A stretch of DNA of 38,442 nt from Arthrobacter celericrescens (GCF_003614925.1 NZ_QYLP01000085.1:1-38442); one strand, 5' to 3'. Shown: positions 1-8,936, counted from the stretch's first letter. The notes: generated from the letters alone by a model not told the origin. Numbers and translations: made by a program.

Positions 1-20
1 CGCCCACCTTCCGGTGGGCG
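1..20 (-). terminator. Hairpin at left edge, possible terminator of the Bat operon
   Basis: An 8-bp perfect stem (CGCCCACC / GGTGGGCG) with a TTCC loop lies about 105 bases downstream of the TPR gene stop. The bases where a U-tract would fall on the minus strand are outside the window, so the terminator role is inferred from position and stem strength only. Confidence 0.4.
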
Positions 21-125
21 GCCGCGGCGTTGCTGCGGTGCTGTTGGCTACTTGGCGGCTCTCAGCAGCTCCGCGCGGACAGCCTTCGTGGAAGCCGACC
101 GTGTGCAAATGTTCCATGCCCGCAC

Positions 126-854
126 TCACCAGGGCCGTTCGACGGGAATGCCGTCATCCGGGCTCCGCAGGTATTCGTCGCGCTGCTCGCTCTCCTGGCG
201 GTCCTGCCGGGCCTGGCGTTCCGACTCTTCCAGTTGCTCGAGCTTCTGCTGCGCGGGTGGATTTTCCGCTTGGACTTTCCCGCCGTCCTTGCCCTGGTTG
301 CCGGCCTGGCCGGCCTTCGTGCCGAGCCGCTCCCGGGCGTCGGACAGCCGGCCGCCCTCGCCCTGGGTGTTGCCTTCCCCGCCGGGTTCAAAACAACCCG
401 GGGGCGCCTGATGGATGACGCCGAGCCCCTCCTGGTACAGGGTCCTTGCACCGGCGTCGTCCCCGGCATTGCCCCGGCCGTCGCCGAGCTTCTCGATACT
501 GAGGACCAGGTTGACCCGGATCCTGCAGCCGTCGCGTTCCGGTGCGCCGCTGAGGGCAGTTACGAAGGAGGCCCTGGCCGCTGCGAAGTCACCGCGGAGC
601 ACGTGCGCGTCTCCCCTGGCGAAGTCCGCCTTGTATGGCTCGATGACGTTGACGGCGCCGAGCCACTCCGCGGCTGCGGCCAGCGCGGACCCGTCCTTAC
701 CGGTGAAGGCGCCTTCGGCAACCGCCCCGAGGGGTGCGAGGGAGAGCAGCTTGGCGGCCGCGGCAACCACGACGACGGCGGGCACCGCCGCGGTAAGCAG
801 CCGGCGGCGCCGCCGCGCCCCGGGCCCTGTGCTGGCGTTGTCGACGGGGTTCAC
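126..854 (-). CDS. TPR-type membrane-anchored protein (BatC-like), last gene of the MoxR/vWA operon
   Basis: The 242-residue product starts with an Arg-rich cytoplasmic stretch. One hydrophobic segment follows (about residues 20-40), then a helical region (about 60-130) with TPR-like spacing, for example HVLRGDFAAARASFVTALSG. The C-terminal third is charged and Gln/Glu-rich and probably disordered or coiled coil. The start codon overlaps the stop of the upstream vWA gene by four bases (ATGA), so translation is probably coupled. In Bat (Bacteroides aerotolerance) type operons a TPR protein follows two vWA proteins, which is the basis for the BatC-like label. The sequence is too weakly conserved for a firm TPR call by eye, and its function here is unknown. 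Confidence 0.75.
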   Translation of the reverse strand: MNPVDNASTGPGARRRRRLLTAAVPAVVVVAAAAKLLSLAPLGAVAEGAFTGKDGSALAAAAEWLGAVNVIEPYKADFARGDAHVLRGDFAAARASFVTALSGAPERDGCRIRVNLVLSIEKLGDGRGNAGDDAGARTLYQEGLGVIHQAPPGCFEPGGEGNTQGEGGRLSDARERLGTKAGQAGNQGKDGGKVQAENPPAQQKLEQLEESERQARQDRQESEQRDEYLRSPDDGIPVERPW

Positions 855-1873
855 GGCGTGCCTCCCCCGCGGCCCGTCCGGGTAACCCCGGCGCTGAGGC
901 GCCTCAGCTCGACGGCGTGCCGAGTGGGCCCCGGCAGCGCGGCTGCGAAGGCCAGGAGTGCGGGGATCCAGTACAGCTCGGTGCGGCCTTCGCCGTCTTC
1001 TTCGGCGGCGCTGAGGTTTCCGGGCCGGGCATCGTCCAGTGCGGCGCCGATGGCGTCGCCGGAGTCGCGGTGCACGTACGGTACGCCCAGGCCGTCCGCA
1101 ATCCTGCGGAGCTGCCCCTCGTCGATGCGCGACAGCGCGTCCTGCCGGCCGCCGTCGACGTTCTCCTGCAGGTAGGCACCGTCTCCGGCAACCATCCGGC
1201 CGCCCTGGCCGCTGCCGTAACCAAGCACCGCTCCCCCGGACACGAGTCCGGGATCGATGCCCAGGTCCGCTGCCGCCTGCTTCATGCTGGTGTTCTCGCC
1301 GTCGCCGAGGTAGAACACGACGGCGGGCCGGCCGGGGTGCTGCTCCCTGGCCGCGGTGAGCCGCTCCTTGAGCACGGGCCCGGCGGCGGTGACGCTGCTG
1401 CCCCGGGCGTATACCGCCGCTTGCGGCTGCAGGATGTCCGTGGCGGCGGCCAGGGCGTCGGCATCCCGGGTGAGCGGCATGCGCACTCCGGCATCGCTGT
1501 CGAAGGTGATGAGGGCGAACTTCGCACCGGCGAGCTCACGTGCGATGGCCGCGATGTCGCTGCGGACCCCGTCCAGCCGGGGTGCGCCGGTGCCGTAGTC
1601 CTCCGCGGCCATGCTGGTGCTGCTGTCCACCACGAAGAAGACGTCGAGCCCGGCTGCGGCGGTGCGGGCATCCCCGCCGGACCAGCCGGGCCGGAGTGCG
1701 GCGGCCAGCAGGAGCAGCAGCGCAGCCGCGCGCAACAGAACCGGGCGATTCTTCCGGGACGGCCGCGTTCCGCGGGCCAGCAGGAGGGCGGTTGAGGCGA
1801 CGACGGCGAGCGCCGAGGCGGCGATGACCCACCAGGGCAGCACGGGAGCGAAAGTGAGGGGCACGGGATTCAC
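851..1873 (-). CDS. von Willebrand factor A domain membrane protein (BatB-like)
   Basis: The 340-residue protein has two N-terminal membrane segments (about residues 13-34 and 47-60). A vWA domain follows, with an intact MIDAS motif DSSTS at about 83-87 that should bind a divalent metal. Near the C-terminus a further hydrophobic stretch (YWIPALLAFAAALPG) precedes a basic tail. I chose the GTG at 1873: it forms a GTGA overlap with the upstream stop and has GGAGG eight bases upstream. An in-frame ATG at 1888 has no visible ribosome binding site. Paired vWA proteins next to MoxR are thought to act as assembly or metal-insertion platforms facing outward from the membrane. The client protein is not evident from this window. 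Confidence 0.87.
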   Translation of the reverse strand: MNPVPLTFAPVLPWWVIAASALAVVASTALLLARGTRPSRKNRPVLLRAAALLLLLAAALRPGWSGGDARTAAAGLDVFFVVDSSTSMAAEDYGTGAPRLDGVRSDIAAIARELAGAKFALITFDSDAGVRMPLTRDADALAAATDILQPQAAVYARGSSVTAAGPVLKERLTAAREQHPGRPAVVFYLGDGENTSMKQAAADLGIDPGLVSGGAVLGYGSGQGGRMVAGDGAYLQENVDGGRQDALSRIDEGQLRRIADGLGVPYVHRDSGDAIGAALDDARPGNLSAAEEDGEGRTELYWIPALLAFAAALPGPTRHAVELRRLSAGVTRTGRGGGTP

Positions 1874-2853
1874 CGTTCCAGCCTCCATCCGGCAAACAGG
1901 AGCACGGCGCCGGAGAGCAGGGCCGCGAGGAGCGGCAGCTCCGGCCGGTCCGCGACAACGAGCTGCGGGGCGCCCTGGTGCTCTGTCGCTTCGCTTTCCC
2001 GGACCTTCTGCACGATGCCGGGAACGGCGTCCGGGTTGTCCGGCGCGAAGTAGCTGCCGCCGCTCGATTCGGCGACGGCCCTCAGCCGGGCGCCCGGCTG
2101 GTCTTTGTCGTCCCCGTAGTCGAGGTCTCCGGGGTTGAGGGCGTGGATCCGGATTCCCCGGGGCGTGGCGAGCTGCGCCGCCTGTTCCAGGGTGAAGACC
2201 GGGGTCCCGGAGACGTAGTTGTCCGTGGCCAGGATGACGCTGCGGGAACGGTGCGCGTCCTGGGCGTTGCCGTCGCCGGGGAAGCTGCGGAGGCAGCTGG
2301 CGAGTCCGTCGCCGACCAGGGAGGAGCCGTTGCCTCCCCAGGTGCCGCTGAAGAAAGCGTCCCCGCCGTCGTCGAAGGCTTTGCGTGCGGCGGCGAGTTC
2401 CCCGGCGATGTAGTCGTAGTCGTCGCTCAGGGGGAAGAGCTGCACGGCGCGGCTGTCGAACATGACCATGCCGATGCGTTCGCCGTCGAACTCCTTGGCG
2501 AGCTGTTCGAACACTCCAGTGATGGCGGCGTCGGTGCCGGCCATGGAGCCGGAGACGTCCAGGCACAGGATGATGTCGCGGTTCCGTAGTTCGGGCCGGG
2601 TGGTGCTCCGTTCGGCCGGGCGGGCTGCGGCGAGCGCCGTGGCCGCGAGCAGCAGGAAACCGGCGACGACGGCGGTTGCGAGCCAACGGCGGTGGCGGCG
2701 CAGGGCGCGCCGGTATTCGGGAAGCGCGGTGAGCCTCTCGCTGTGCGCAACGGGCCGCACGTCCCTGCCGCGGGCGCGGCGCGCGGCCCGGTTGACGGCG
2801 AGTGCCAGTGCGGCCGCTGCGAGGGGCAGGACCCACCAGAAGCTCAGCTCCAT
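1870..2853 (-). CDS. von Willebrand factor A domain membrane protein (BatA-like)
   Basis: The product has 327 residues. A first membrane segment lies at the N-terminus (MELSFWWVLPLAAAALALAV) and a second at about residues 57-77. The vWA domain begins near residue 92 with a perfect MIDAS motif DVSGS (99-103). A single C-terminal membrane segment (LLAALLSGAVLLFAGW) closes the protein. This layout, with two N-terminal helices, a vWA domain and a C-terminal helix, is typical of BatA-type proteins. The start overlaps the upstream gene by ten bases and the stop overlaps the next vWA gene by four, so the genes form one tightly packed transcription unit. In the family the domain sits outside the membrane and engages proteins through the metal site; the partner here is unknown. 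Confidence 0.88.
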   Translation of the reverse strand: MELSFWWVLPLAAAALALAVNRAARRARGRDVRPVAHSERLTALPEYRRALRRHRRWLATAVVAGFLLLAATALAAARPAERSTTRPELRNRDIILCLDVSGSMAGTDAAITGVFEQLAKEFDGERIGMVMFDSRAVQLFPLSDDYDYIAGELAAARKAFDDGGDAFFSGTWGGNGSSLVGDGLASCLRSFPGDGNAQDAHRSRSVILATDNYVSGTPVFTLEQAAQLATPRGIRIHALNPGDLDYGDDKDQPGARLRAVAESSGGSYFAPDNPDAVPGIVQKVRESEATEHQGAPQLVVADRPELPLLAALLSGAVLLFAGWRLER

Positions 2854-3305
2854 GTGCGCACCGCCCGGCGGGCAAGCTCGGCGGACTGTTCGACGTCGGC
2901 CGGGCGGGCGGGGGCGAACTCGGCCGGGTACATCCCGGCGACCCCTTCGGCGATTGCGCCGAGCCCGTAGGCGTGGAGTTCCTGCAAGGTCATGTGCGTG
3001 GCCCGGATTCCGCGTGCCTCCCCCGCGTAGCGCCGGAGCAGCAAGCTTAGCCGCTGGTGTGCCTCCCGTTGCGGGAGGCGGCCCGAGCCGGCGTCGGCGA
3101 CGACGTCGTCGATGGCCGCCAGGTAGCGTGCCCGGAGGCTTGGCAGGTCCCGCGCCCGTGCGGTGGTCCGGGCCGTACCTGCCGTGCGTGCGGGACGGAA
3201 GAGCCAGGCAAGGCCTGAGGCGAGGAGCACGAGCAGCAGCAGGCCCAGCCACATCCAGTGCGTGCCGTACTGCAGGGGCGCGTAGAAGCCGATGTCATCC
3301 AGCAT
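2844..3305 (-). CDS. Small membrane protein of the MoxR/vWA operon (DUF4381-like)
   Basis: The 153-residue product has one strong transmembrane helix near the N-terminus (about residues 17-37, WMWLGLLLLVLLASGLAWLF), followed by a basic linker and a mostly helical cytoplasmic domain. The ATG at 3305 overlaps the end of the DUF58 gene by 11 bases and gives a protein that begins just before the membrane helix. A longer upstream reading in this frame would run through the conserved DUF58 gene and is rejected. Proteins of this size between a DUF58 and the first vWA gene are common in MoxR operons and are often annotated DUF4381. The match is made from context and topology, not from a visible motif. 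Confidence 0.72.
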   Translation of the reverse strand: MLDDIGFYAPLQYGTHWMWLGLLLLVLLASGLAWLFRPARTAGTARTTARARDLPSLRARYLAAIDDVVADAGSGRLPQREAHQRLSLLLRRYAGEARGIRATHMTLQELHAYGLGAIAEGVAGMYPAEFAPARPADVEQSAELARRAVRTWS

Positions 3306-4242
3306 GCTGCGGCCCCTCGGAGAATGTGGGGCGTCCGGAGGATGCGGTGCGTCCGGTGCCGCGCGATGTGCGGGTCCTGTGGCGCTCCAGCAGGGCGAAG
3401 AGTTCCGGCAGGACGTCCGCGCTGCCGCCGGCCCCGCCTTCGGCGATCCCGAGCCGCCGGAAAACCTCCTGGCGGCGCTGTTCCCGCTCGATACCGGCCT
3501 GCAGGTAGGCGGCACGCACTGCGGGATCGGCGGCGATGGCAGCCGGGATGCCCGAGCCGTCCGCCACCTCGAAGGCATCGGAGTCCCCCGGGCCCGCCAG
3601 TTCGGCATCGCGGACGGTGAACCAGAGGACTTCGTGGCGGGCCTGGAGGCGGCGGAGCAGCATTTCCGTGGCGGCGTCGGGCAGGAGCCCGTCGGCGACC
3701 ACCACCAGCAGCATCCGGCGCGAAAAGGTGCGCAGCACATGCCCGAGCTGGTGCGCGATGCCGCTGGGGCCGCCGTCGAGCACAGCGCTGCGGCGCACGT
3801 CCTGCAGGAGCCGTTCGAGGTGGTCTTCGCCGCTGCGCGGGGGAACCGTCCGGGAACCTTCGGCGTTGCCATGCACGAGGCCGACGACGTCGCCGTGCCG
3901 GTGCGCGAGGTAGCCCAGGACGCCGAGGGCCTGGACGGCGATGTCGCGCTTGCACTCCCCGGAGGCCGCGAGCGCGGCCATGTTCCGTCCTGTGTCGACC
4001 ACGAGCAGCACTGTCTGCCGGCGCACGGCGACGTAGCGCTTCACGAGGGGCGAGCCGTGGCGGGCTGTGGCCTTCCAGTCGATGTCCCGCACTTCGTCCC
4101 CGGGCGTATAGGCACGCAGGTCATCGAAGTCCAGGCTCCGGCCCTTGAAGAGGGAACCGTATTCGCCATCGAGCAGGCCCAGGGCCCTGCGGTGCGCGAA
4201 GATGAACATCTTCGACTGCACCTGCTGGAGGAGGCGTGCCAT
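3295..4242 (-). CDS. DUF58 domain-containing protein
   Basis: This 315-residue protein carries the DUF58 signature at about residues 44-70 (Y-x-P-G-D-x-x-R-x-I-D-W, then KRY). A vWA-like fold follows, in which the first metal-site motif is degenerate (DTGRN near 83-87 instead of DxSxS), as is usual in DUF58 proteins. No membrane segment is evident. It lies nine bases downstream of the MoxR gene in the same operon. MoxR and DUF58 genes are almost always paired, and the DUF58 protein is believed to be an adaptor between the ATPase and its clients. The low-complexity C-terminal tail overlaps the next gene. Confidence 0.9.
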   Translation of the reverse strand: MARLLQQVQSKMFIFAHRRALGLLDGEYGSLFKGRSLDFDDLRAYTPGDEVRDIDWKATARHGSPLVKRYVAVRRQTVLLVVDTGRNMAALAASGECKRDIAVQALGVLGYLAHRHGDVVGLVHGNAEGSRTVPPRSGEDHLERLLQDVRRSAVLDGGPSGIAHQLGHVLRTFSRRMLLVVVADGLLPDAATEMLLRRLQARHEVLWFTVRDAELAGPGDSDAFEVADGSGIPAAIAADPAVRAAYLQAGIEREQRRQEVFRRLGIAEGGAGGSADVLPELFALLERHRTRTSRGTGRTASSGRPTFSEGPQHAG

Positions 4243-4251
4243 CCGGCGCCC

Positions 4252-5259
4252 TCAGGGAGTCTGTACCGAGGCGAGCACGGCGTCGATGACGGTCTCCACC
4301 CGGACGTTTTCCACGACGGCGTCAAAACCCAGCACCACGCGGTGGCGCAGGATGCGGTGGGCCAGGTTCTTCACGTCCTCCGGGATCACATGGTCGCGCC
4401 CGTTGAGCAGTGCCAGGGCCCGGGCCGCCTGGCTGAAAGCGATGCTGGCGCGCGGGCTGGCGCCGAATTCCACGAGGGAGGCCAGGCGCGGGTCCAGGTA
4501 CTGGGCGGCGTTCCGGGTCACGTAGGCGATCCCGACGATGTAGCGCACGATCGCGGGGTCGATGTAGATCCTGCGCACAAGCTCCTGTGCCTCGAGCACC
4601 GCGTCGAGGGAGACGGCGGCCGGCAGCTGCTGCGCCGGGCTGTAGACGCCGGCGTCGATCCTGCGGATGATTTCCGCTTCCTCGGCCGGGTCCGGGTAGT
4701 CGAGCACGTCCTTGAGCATGAAGCGGTCCATCTGGGCTTCGGGGAGGCGGTAGGTGCCTTCCTGCTCGATCGGGTTCTGGGTGGCCAGCACCAGGAACGG
4801 TGCCGGCAAGGGGTGGGTTTGCCCGCCGATGGAGGTCTGGCGTTCCTGCATGGCTTCGAGCATGGCGCTCTGGGTCTTGGCGCTGGAGCGGTTGATTTCG
4901 TCGAGGAGCACGACGTTGGCGTGGACCGGTCCGAGCTGGGTGATGAAGGTGCCTTTGGCGGCGTCGTAAATCTGGGTGCCGGCGATGTCGCTGGGGAGCA
5001 GGTCCGGGGTGCACTGGATGCGTCGGAAGTCGGCGCTCACGGATTCCGCGACGGCCTGGGCCGCGGTGGTCTTGGCAAGCCCGGGCACGCTTTCCAGGAG
5101 GACGTGTCCGCCGGTCAGCAGGGCGATCAGGAGGGTTTCGCGCAGCCTGGCCTGCCCCACCACCTTGGCCTCGAAACGCCGTGAAATGGCGGCAACCAAC
5201 TGCCGAGCCCGGGCCATTTCGTTCGCCTCGATGCTGACTGTTGCGGTGTTCTGAAGCAC
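4252..5259 (-). CDS. MoxR-family AAA+ ATPase
   Basis: The 335-residue protein has a Walker A motif (SVPGLAKT, about 57-64), a Walker B motif (VVLLDE, about 116-121) and the MoxR sensor region [19 protein letters not shown]. The C-terminal part is a helical lid. MoxR ATPases act as chaperones that help assemble or metallate protein complexes, usually together with vWA partners, and the vWA genes follow directly here. The start is GTG at 5259, with GGAGGGG eight bases upstream. It is the first gene of the six-gene minus-strand operon ending at 126. Its promoter must lie in the 160-base gap before the divergent 67-residue gene; I could not identify it confidently. Confidence 0.95.
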   Translation of the reverse strand: MLQNTATVSIEANEMARARQLVAAISRRFEAKVVGQARLRETLLIALLTGGHVLLESVPGLAKTTAAQAVAESVSADFRRIQCTPDLLPSDIAGTQIYDAAKGTFITQLGPVHANVVLLDEINRSSAKTQSAMLEAMQERQTSIGGQTHPLPAPFLVLATQNPIEQEGTYRLPEAQMDRFMLKDVLDYPDPAEEAEIIRRIDAGVYSPAQQLPAAVSLDAVLEAQELVRRIYIDPAIVRYIVGIAYVTRNAAQYLDPRLASLVEFGASPRASIAFSQAARALALLNGRDHVIPEDVKNLAHRILRHRVVLGFDAVVENVRVETVIDAVLASVQTP

Positions 5260-5423
5260 CTGTGGTCCCCTCCGCTGGTTTGCCTCGTCCGGCTTGGCCT
5301 ACTGCGTCCAGGACCTTCCGGCCCGGGCGGTCAGGAAACCGGCCTTAACAGCCAATCCCTTCGCGCCGGATGCGGCAATGGGGAGCCCTCCCCATGCGGG
5401 GGCCGCAGGGCTATCCTTTAGCC

Positions 5424-5627
5424 ATGATTGAGCTCCCAGACAGTTACAAGACGTACCTCGAAGGCCAGAGCGAGCGGGTCGTCCAGACCATCCGTCCGGT
5501 CCTGATGCAATCGGCCGCGGACAAGCTCCACGGCGTCCGGATCTCCTACAACCCCGGACCGACAGGCCACCAAGCCCACCTCGACGAGAACCTCCCGTAC
5601 GGGACCATCGTGGAGGACATCGACTGA
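5424..5627 (+). CDS. Conserved-looking 67-residue hypothetical protein
   Basis: This small acidic soluble protein starts at the ATG at 5424 (MIELPDSYKTYLEGQ). It has no membrane segment or recognised motif; the C-terminal half is rich in Gly, Pro and His and ends in acidic residues. An in-frame upstream start at 5370 would translate GC-rich leader DNA and is less likely. No ribosome binding site precedes 5424. Instead a TATCCT hexamer ends exactly six bases before the ATG, which fits leaderless transcription. It is a single-gene unit between the MoxR operon and the sugar transporter. Its function cannot be predicted. Confidence 0.6.
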   Translation: MIELPDSYKTYLEGQSERVVQTIRPVLMQSAADKLHGVRISYNPGPTGHQAHLDENLPYGTIVEDID

Positions 5628-5709
5628 CTCCCGGCGGTCCCGCCGCCACACTCGCCTCGTGCGGTCTCACGCCACGGGGGTCCACCGCCCCGGACTCGTG
5701 ATTGGGCCC

Positions 5710-6597
5710 TCAGCCCTTCATGCCGCCGGACATCGCGAACGCCTGGACCGAGCCGCGGGACACGATCATGTACAGCAGCAGGACGGGCAGCGAATACAGG
5801 ATCGAGAACGCGGCCAGCTCACCGTAGGCGATGGCGCCGTGCTGGCCGAAGAAGCTGAAGATGGACACGGCCGCCGGCTGCTTGGACGGGGACAGCAGCA
5901 GGATGAACGGGACGAAGAAGTTCCCCCAGGCCTGGATGAACACGAAGATGAACACCACCCCCAGGCCTTGGCGCATCAGCGGAAGCACCACGGTGCGCAG
6001 CGCCACCAGGCCGGAGGCACCGTCCACCCAGGCCGCCTCCTCCACCTCAATAGGCACGGAGTCCATGAAGTTCTTCGTCATCCAGATCGCCATGGGCAGC
6101 GTGGTAGTGGCCATGAAGAAGATGGTGGCCGGAACTGAATCCAGGAAATTCAGCTGCACGAACAGCCCGTACACCGGAACCATGATGGCGGTGACCGGCA
6201 GCGAGGTGCCGAACAGCACCGAGTACATGAACGGCTTGGTGAAGCGCGAGGGGTGCCGGGACAGGGGGTACGCCGCGAGCACGGCCGCCAACAGGTTCAC
6301 GACGGCGGTGCCCGCTGCGAGCAGGACGCTGTTGGCCAGCGGCACGAAAAGCAGGTCCGGAGTCAGGACCGCCGCGAAGTTCGCCAGCGACAGCTGCCGG
6401 GGAATCCGGGTGGCGTGCCCCGCCTCGGCGTCGAGGGACGCGAAGACCAGCCACAGCAGCGGCAGCACGAAAGCCGCCCCCACCACGCCGAGCGCGGCGT
6501 TGGCGGTCCAGCGGATCCGGCGCCGTCCCCGCAATGCGGAGGCCGCCGTCGTCGTTCCCGACCATACGGGCCTTCCGGCACGCAGCGGCGCGCTCAC
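5710..6597 (-). CDS. Carbohydrate ABC transporter permease (MalG type)
   Basis: This 295-residue inner-membrane protein has six predicted helices. The first is NAALGVVGAAFVLPLLWLVF. The permease signature EEAAWVDGASGLVALRTVVLPL (E-A-A-x-x-D-G-A-x9-I-x-L-P type) forms the cytoplasmic loop that docks on the ATPase. The GTG at 6597 overlaps the stop of the MalF-type gene by four bases (GTGA), so the two subunits are translationally coupled. A longer in-frame reading up to 7380 runs over the conserved partner gene and is rejected. The protein pairs with the upstream permease to form the translocation pore of a sugar importer. The substrate cannot be read from the sequence. Confidence 0.93.
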   Translation of the reverse strand: MSAPLRAGRPVWSGTTTAASALRGRRRIRWTANAALGVVGAAFVLPLLWLVFASLDAEAGHATRIPRQLSLANFAAVLTPDLLFVPLANSVLLAAGTAVVNLLAAVLAAYPLSRHPSRFTKPFMYSVLFGTSLPVTAIMVPVYGLFVQLNFLDSVPATIFFMATTTLPMAIWMTKNFMDSVPIEVEEAAWVDGASGLVALRTVVLPLMRQGLGVVFIFVFIQAWGNFFVPFILLLSPSKQPAAVSIFSFFGQHGAIAYGELAAFSILYSLPVLLLYMIVSRGSVQAFAMSGGMKG

Positions 6598-7508
6598 TGT
6601 TTCGCTTCCCGGAGCAGGCGGACATAGACGACGCCGAAGACCATGCCGACCACGATCAGCACCGACGCGACGGCGGTGCCGTAGCCGATGTCGCCGAACT
6701 TGAACGCCTCCTGGTAGGCGAGCACCGGCAAGGTGGTGCTCGCCCCGGCCGGTCCGCCGGTGGTCATGACCCAGATGAGGGTGAACACCGCCAACGTCTG
6801 GAGGGTGATGAGCATGAGGTTGCCGGCGATGCTGTTGCGGATCATCGGCAGTGTGATGAAGAACAGCCGCTGCCGCCCGCCGGCGCCATCCATGAGGGCC
6901 GCCTCCATGATGTCCGCGGGCACGTCGGCGAGCGCGGCGCGGTAGACGAGCATCGAGAACGCGGTCCCGCGCCAGATGTTCGCCAGCACGACGGCGGCCA
7001 TGGGGAAGGCGTACAGCCAGTCGGCCCCGTGCGCGCCGGCCAGGCCGAGCAGCTGGTTGAGCGTGCCGTCCCGGCTGAAGTAGGCGTAAGCGGCGAAGGC
7101 AGCGACGATCTCCGGCAGCACCCAGGCCGCGACGACGGCGACCCCCACCGCCCGGGACAGGACCCGGTTCCCGCGGGCCATCAGCAGGGCCAGTACCAGG
7201 CCGAGGATGTTCTGTCCCGCGATGGCGGAAGCTCCCACGAATACAACGGTCAGCCAAAGTGCGAGCGGGAACCCGGGTTCGCTGAACATGCGGGCGTAGT
7301 TGTCCAGTCCGAGCCAGGAGGGGTCGCGTGCCGCCTTGCCGCTCAGGGCGACGTCGGTGAAGGAAGCGTAGAACGACCACGCCACCGGTGCCAGCAGGAA
7401 CAGGGCGAGCAGCAGCACCGAGGGAAGGACCGGCAGCAGCCGCAGCCGGCGCCGGATCACGCCCGGGCGCCGGCTTCCAAGGGACACCCGGCGCTCAGGG
7501 GAAAGCAT
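6594..7508 (-). CDS. Carbohydrate ABC transporter permease (MalF type)
   Basis: This 304-residue membrane protein has an N-terminal basic stretch followed by a first helix (LLPVLPSVLLLALFLLAPVA), a periplasmic segment and further helices. The permease loop is visible as EAALMDGAGGRQRLFFITLP, the ATPase-docking motif of the family. It starts three bases after the substrate-binding lipoprotein gene and overlaps the MalG-type gene. Together they form a CUT1-like carbohydrate importer. No ATPase gene is present, which is normal for actinobacterial sugar importers that share an MsiK-type ATPase encoded elsewhere. Confidence 0.93.
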   Translation of the reverse strand: MLSPERRVSLGSRRPGVIRRRLRLLPVLPSVLLLALFLLAPVAWSFYASFTDVALSGKAARDPSWLGLDNYARMFSEPGFPLALWLTVVFVGASAIAGQNILGLVLALLMARGNRVLSRAVGVAVVAAWVLPEIVAAFAAYAYFSRDGTLNQLLGLAGAHGADWLYAFPMAAVVLANIWRGTAFSMLVYRAALADVPADIMEAALMDGAGGRQRLFFITLPMIRNSIAGNLMLITLQTLAVFTLIWVMTTGGPAGASTTLPVLAYQEAFKFGDIGYGTAVASVLIVVGMVFGVVYVRLLREAKQ

Positions 7509-7511
7509 GGA

Positions 7512-8936
7512 TCACTTCTCGATGACCTTGTCCCCGCCGACGATCTTCCTCACGGCGGCGTCATAGGCTGCCGCAGCCTCGGCCGGGGTCTGCGTACCGG
7601 TGATCACCGCTTCGGTGGCTTCCTGCACCGCGCTCGAAATGCGCGGGTAGTCCGCCGTTGCCGGGCGGAAGTGCGTGACGCCGACCAGCGAGGAGACGTC
7701 CTTCACGAAGGGGTTTGCGGCCTGGTAGCCCGGGTCCGCGGCGACGTCGCTGCGGACGGCGATCTGCGAGTTGGCGACGTCGAAGGACAGGGCGTTCTTG
7801 CGGTTCAGGGCGGTGGAGAGGAATTTGAAGGCGAGGTCCGGGTTCTTCGACTTCGCACCGACGGCCAGGGTCCAGCCGCCGGACATGCTCACCCCGCCGG
7901 GCGCCTGGCCATGCTGGGTGGGGAACATCGCCACGCCCATGTCCTTCGTGTAGCCGGGCCATTCGTAGGCGCCGCCCTTCTGCCAGAACGACGGCGTGTA
8001 GGAGCCTTCCACGGTGGCGCCCATCCGGCCCTTGGGGAGCCATTCGCCGAATACCCGCTTCCAGACGTTCGCGTCCAGTGCCTCGGCCGGGGTGACGGCG
8101 AGCTTCTCGTCGTAGAGGGTCTTCAGGAACTGCAGGGAATCGGTGAAGCCCCGGGAGCCGACCACCCACTTCTTTTCCTGCTCGTCGTAGAGCGTGCTGC
8201 CCGTGCCGTACAGGAGCTGGTAGAAGCCCTGCATCACGGTGCCCTCGCCGGTGGCCTTGCCCGCGTACATGTTGAACGGCACCAGCGTGGGGTCGGCGGC
8301 CTTCATCCTGCGCGCCGCCGCGAGGATGTCGTCCCAGGTCTTCGGCTGCCAGGGCACGGCGATGCCGGCCTTCTGCAGGACGGTCTTGTTGTACCAGATG
8401 GCCCGGGTGTCGGTGCCGAGCGGAACGGCGTAGATGCCGCCGTCGTCCGCCCGCCCTGCCGCCTTGGCAGCGTCGGTGAAGCTGGCCCACTCATCCCACT
8501 GCGCGAGGTAGCCGTCCAGTTTCAGCAGGTAGCCGGCGTCGACGTCGGAGCGGACCTTGAAGGTGTCCTCGTAGAACACGTCGGGCGCGGTTTCGGCCGA
8601 GCGCTGGGAGAGGGCGAGCTTGGTCCCATAGTCGTCGTCGTTGGCCTGGATGGGTTCCAGCTTCACGGTGACGCCTTGGTTGGCGGCCTCGAACTCCGCT
8701 TTGGCCGCCTTGAGGACATCGTCCAGGGCGGTGTAGGAGTCGGTCTTCTGGTAGACCACTTTCAGGGTCTTCGCTTCCGTGCCCTGAGGTGCAGCCGGGG
8801 AACAGGCGGACAGGCCCAGCAGGGCGATGGCCGCCAGCAGCGCCGAGCCCGCACGGAGCCCGGCACGGCGGGCAGGGGTTCGGCGGGCCTCGGTTCGGTG
8901 AGGCAGGGTCTTGCGAGGCAGGGATGGGGTGGTCAT
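7512..8936 (-). CDS. Sugar ABC transporter substrate-binding lipoprotein
   Basis: The 474-residue product has a basic N-terminus, a hydrophobic signal segment (about 30-41) and a lipobox LSAC (42-45), so it should be cleaved and lipidated at Cys45. The mature part is a family 1 extracellular solute-binding protein, with typical segments such as KTWDDILAAARRMKAADPT, LAFKFLSTALNRK and AVQEATEAVITGTQTPAEA. The ATG at 8936 has GGAG five bases upstream. A longer frame to 9380 is antisense-quality sequence and was discarded. The gene is first in the importer operon and lies 116 bases downstream of the ROK regulator gene on the same strand, so the regulator may control it. Confidence 0.94.
   Translation of the reverse strand: MTTPSLPRKTLPHRTEARRTPARRAGLRAGSALLAAIALLGLSACSPAAPQGTEAKTLKVVYQKTDSYTALDDVLKAAKAEFEAANQGVTVKLEPIQANDDDYGTKLALSQRSAETAPDVFYEDTFKVRSDVDAGYLLKLDGYLAQWDEWASFTDAAKAAGRADDGGIYAVPLGTDTRAIWYNKTVLQKAGIAVPWQPKTWDDILAAARRMKAADPTLVPFNMYAGKATGEGTVMQGFYQLLYGTGSTLYDEQEKKWVVGSRGFTDSLQFLKTLYDEKLAVTPAEALDANVWKRVFGEWLPKGRMGATVEGSYTPSFWQKGGAYEWPGYTKDMGVAMFPTQHGQAPGGVSMSGGWTLAVGAKSKNPDLAFKFLSTALNRKNALSFDVANSQIAVRSDVAADPGYQAANPFVKDVSSLVGVTHFRPATADYPRISSAVQEATEAVITGTQTPAEAAAAYDAAVRKIVGGDKVIEK

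Noticed and set aside
3292..5184. Long plus-strand open frame (630 codons) antisense to the MoxR and DUF58 genes.
   Set aside because: The opposite strand encodes clear conserved motifs (Walker A/B, DUF58 signature). The antisense product is Gly/His/Val-rich with no domain, as expected for a mirror frame in high-GC DNA.
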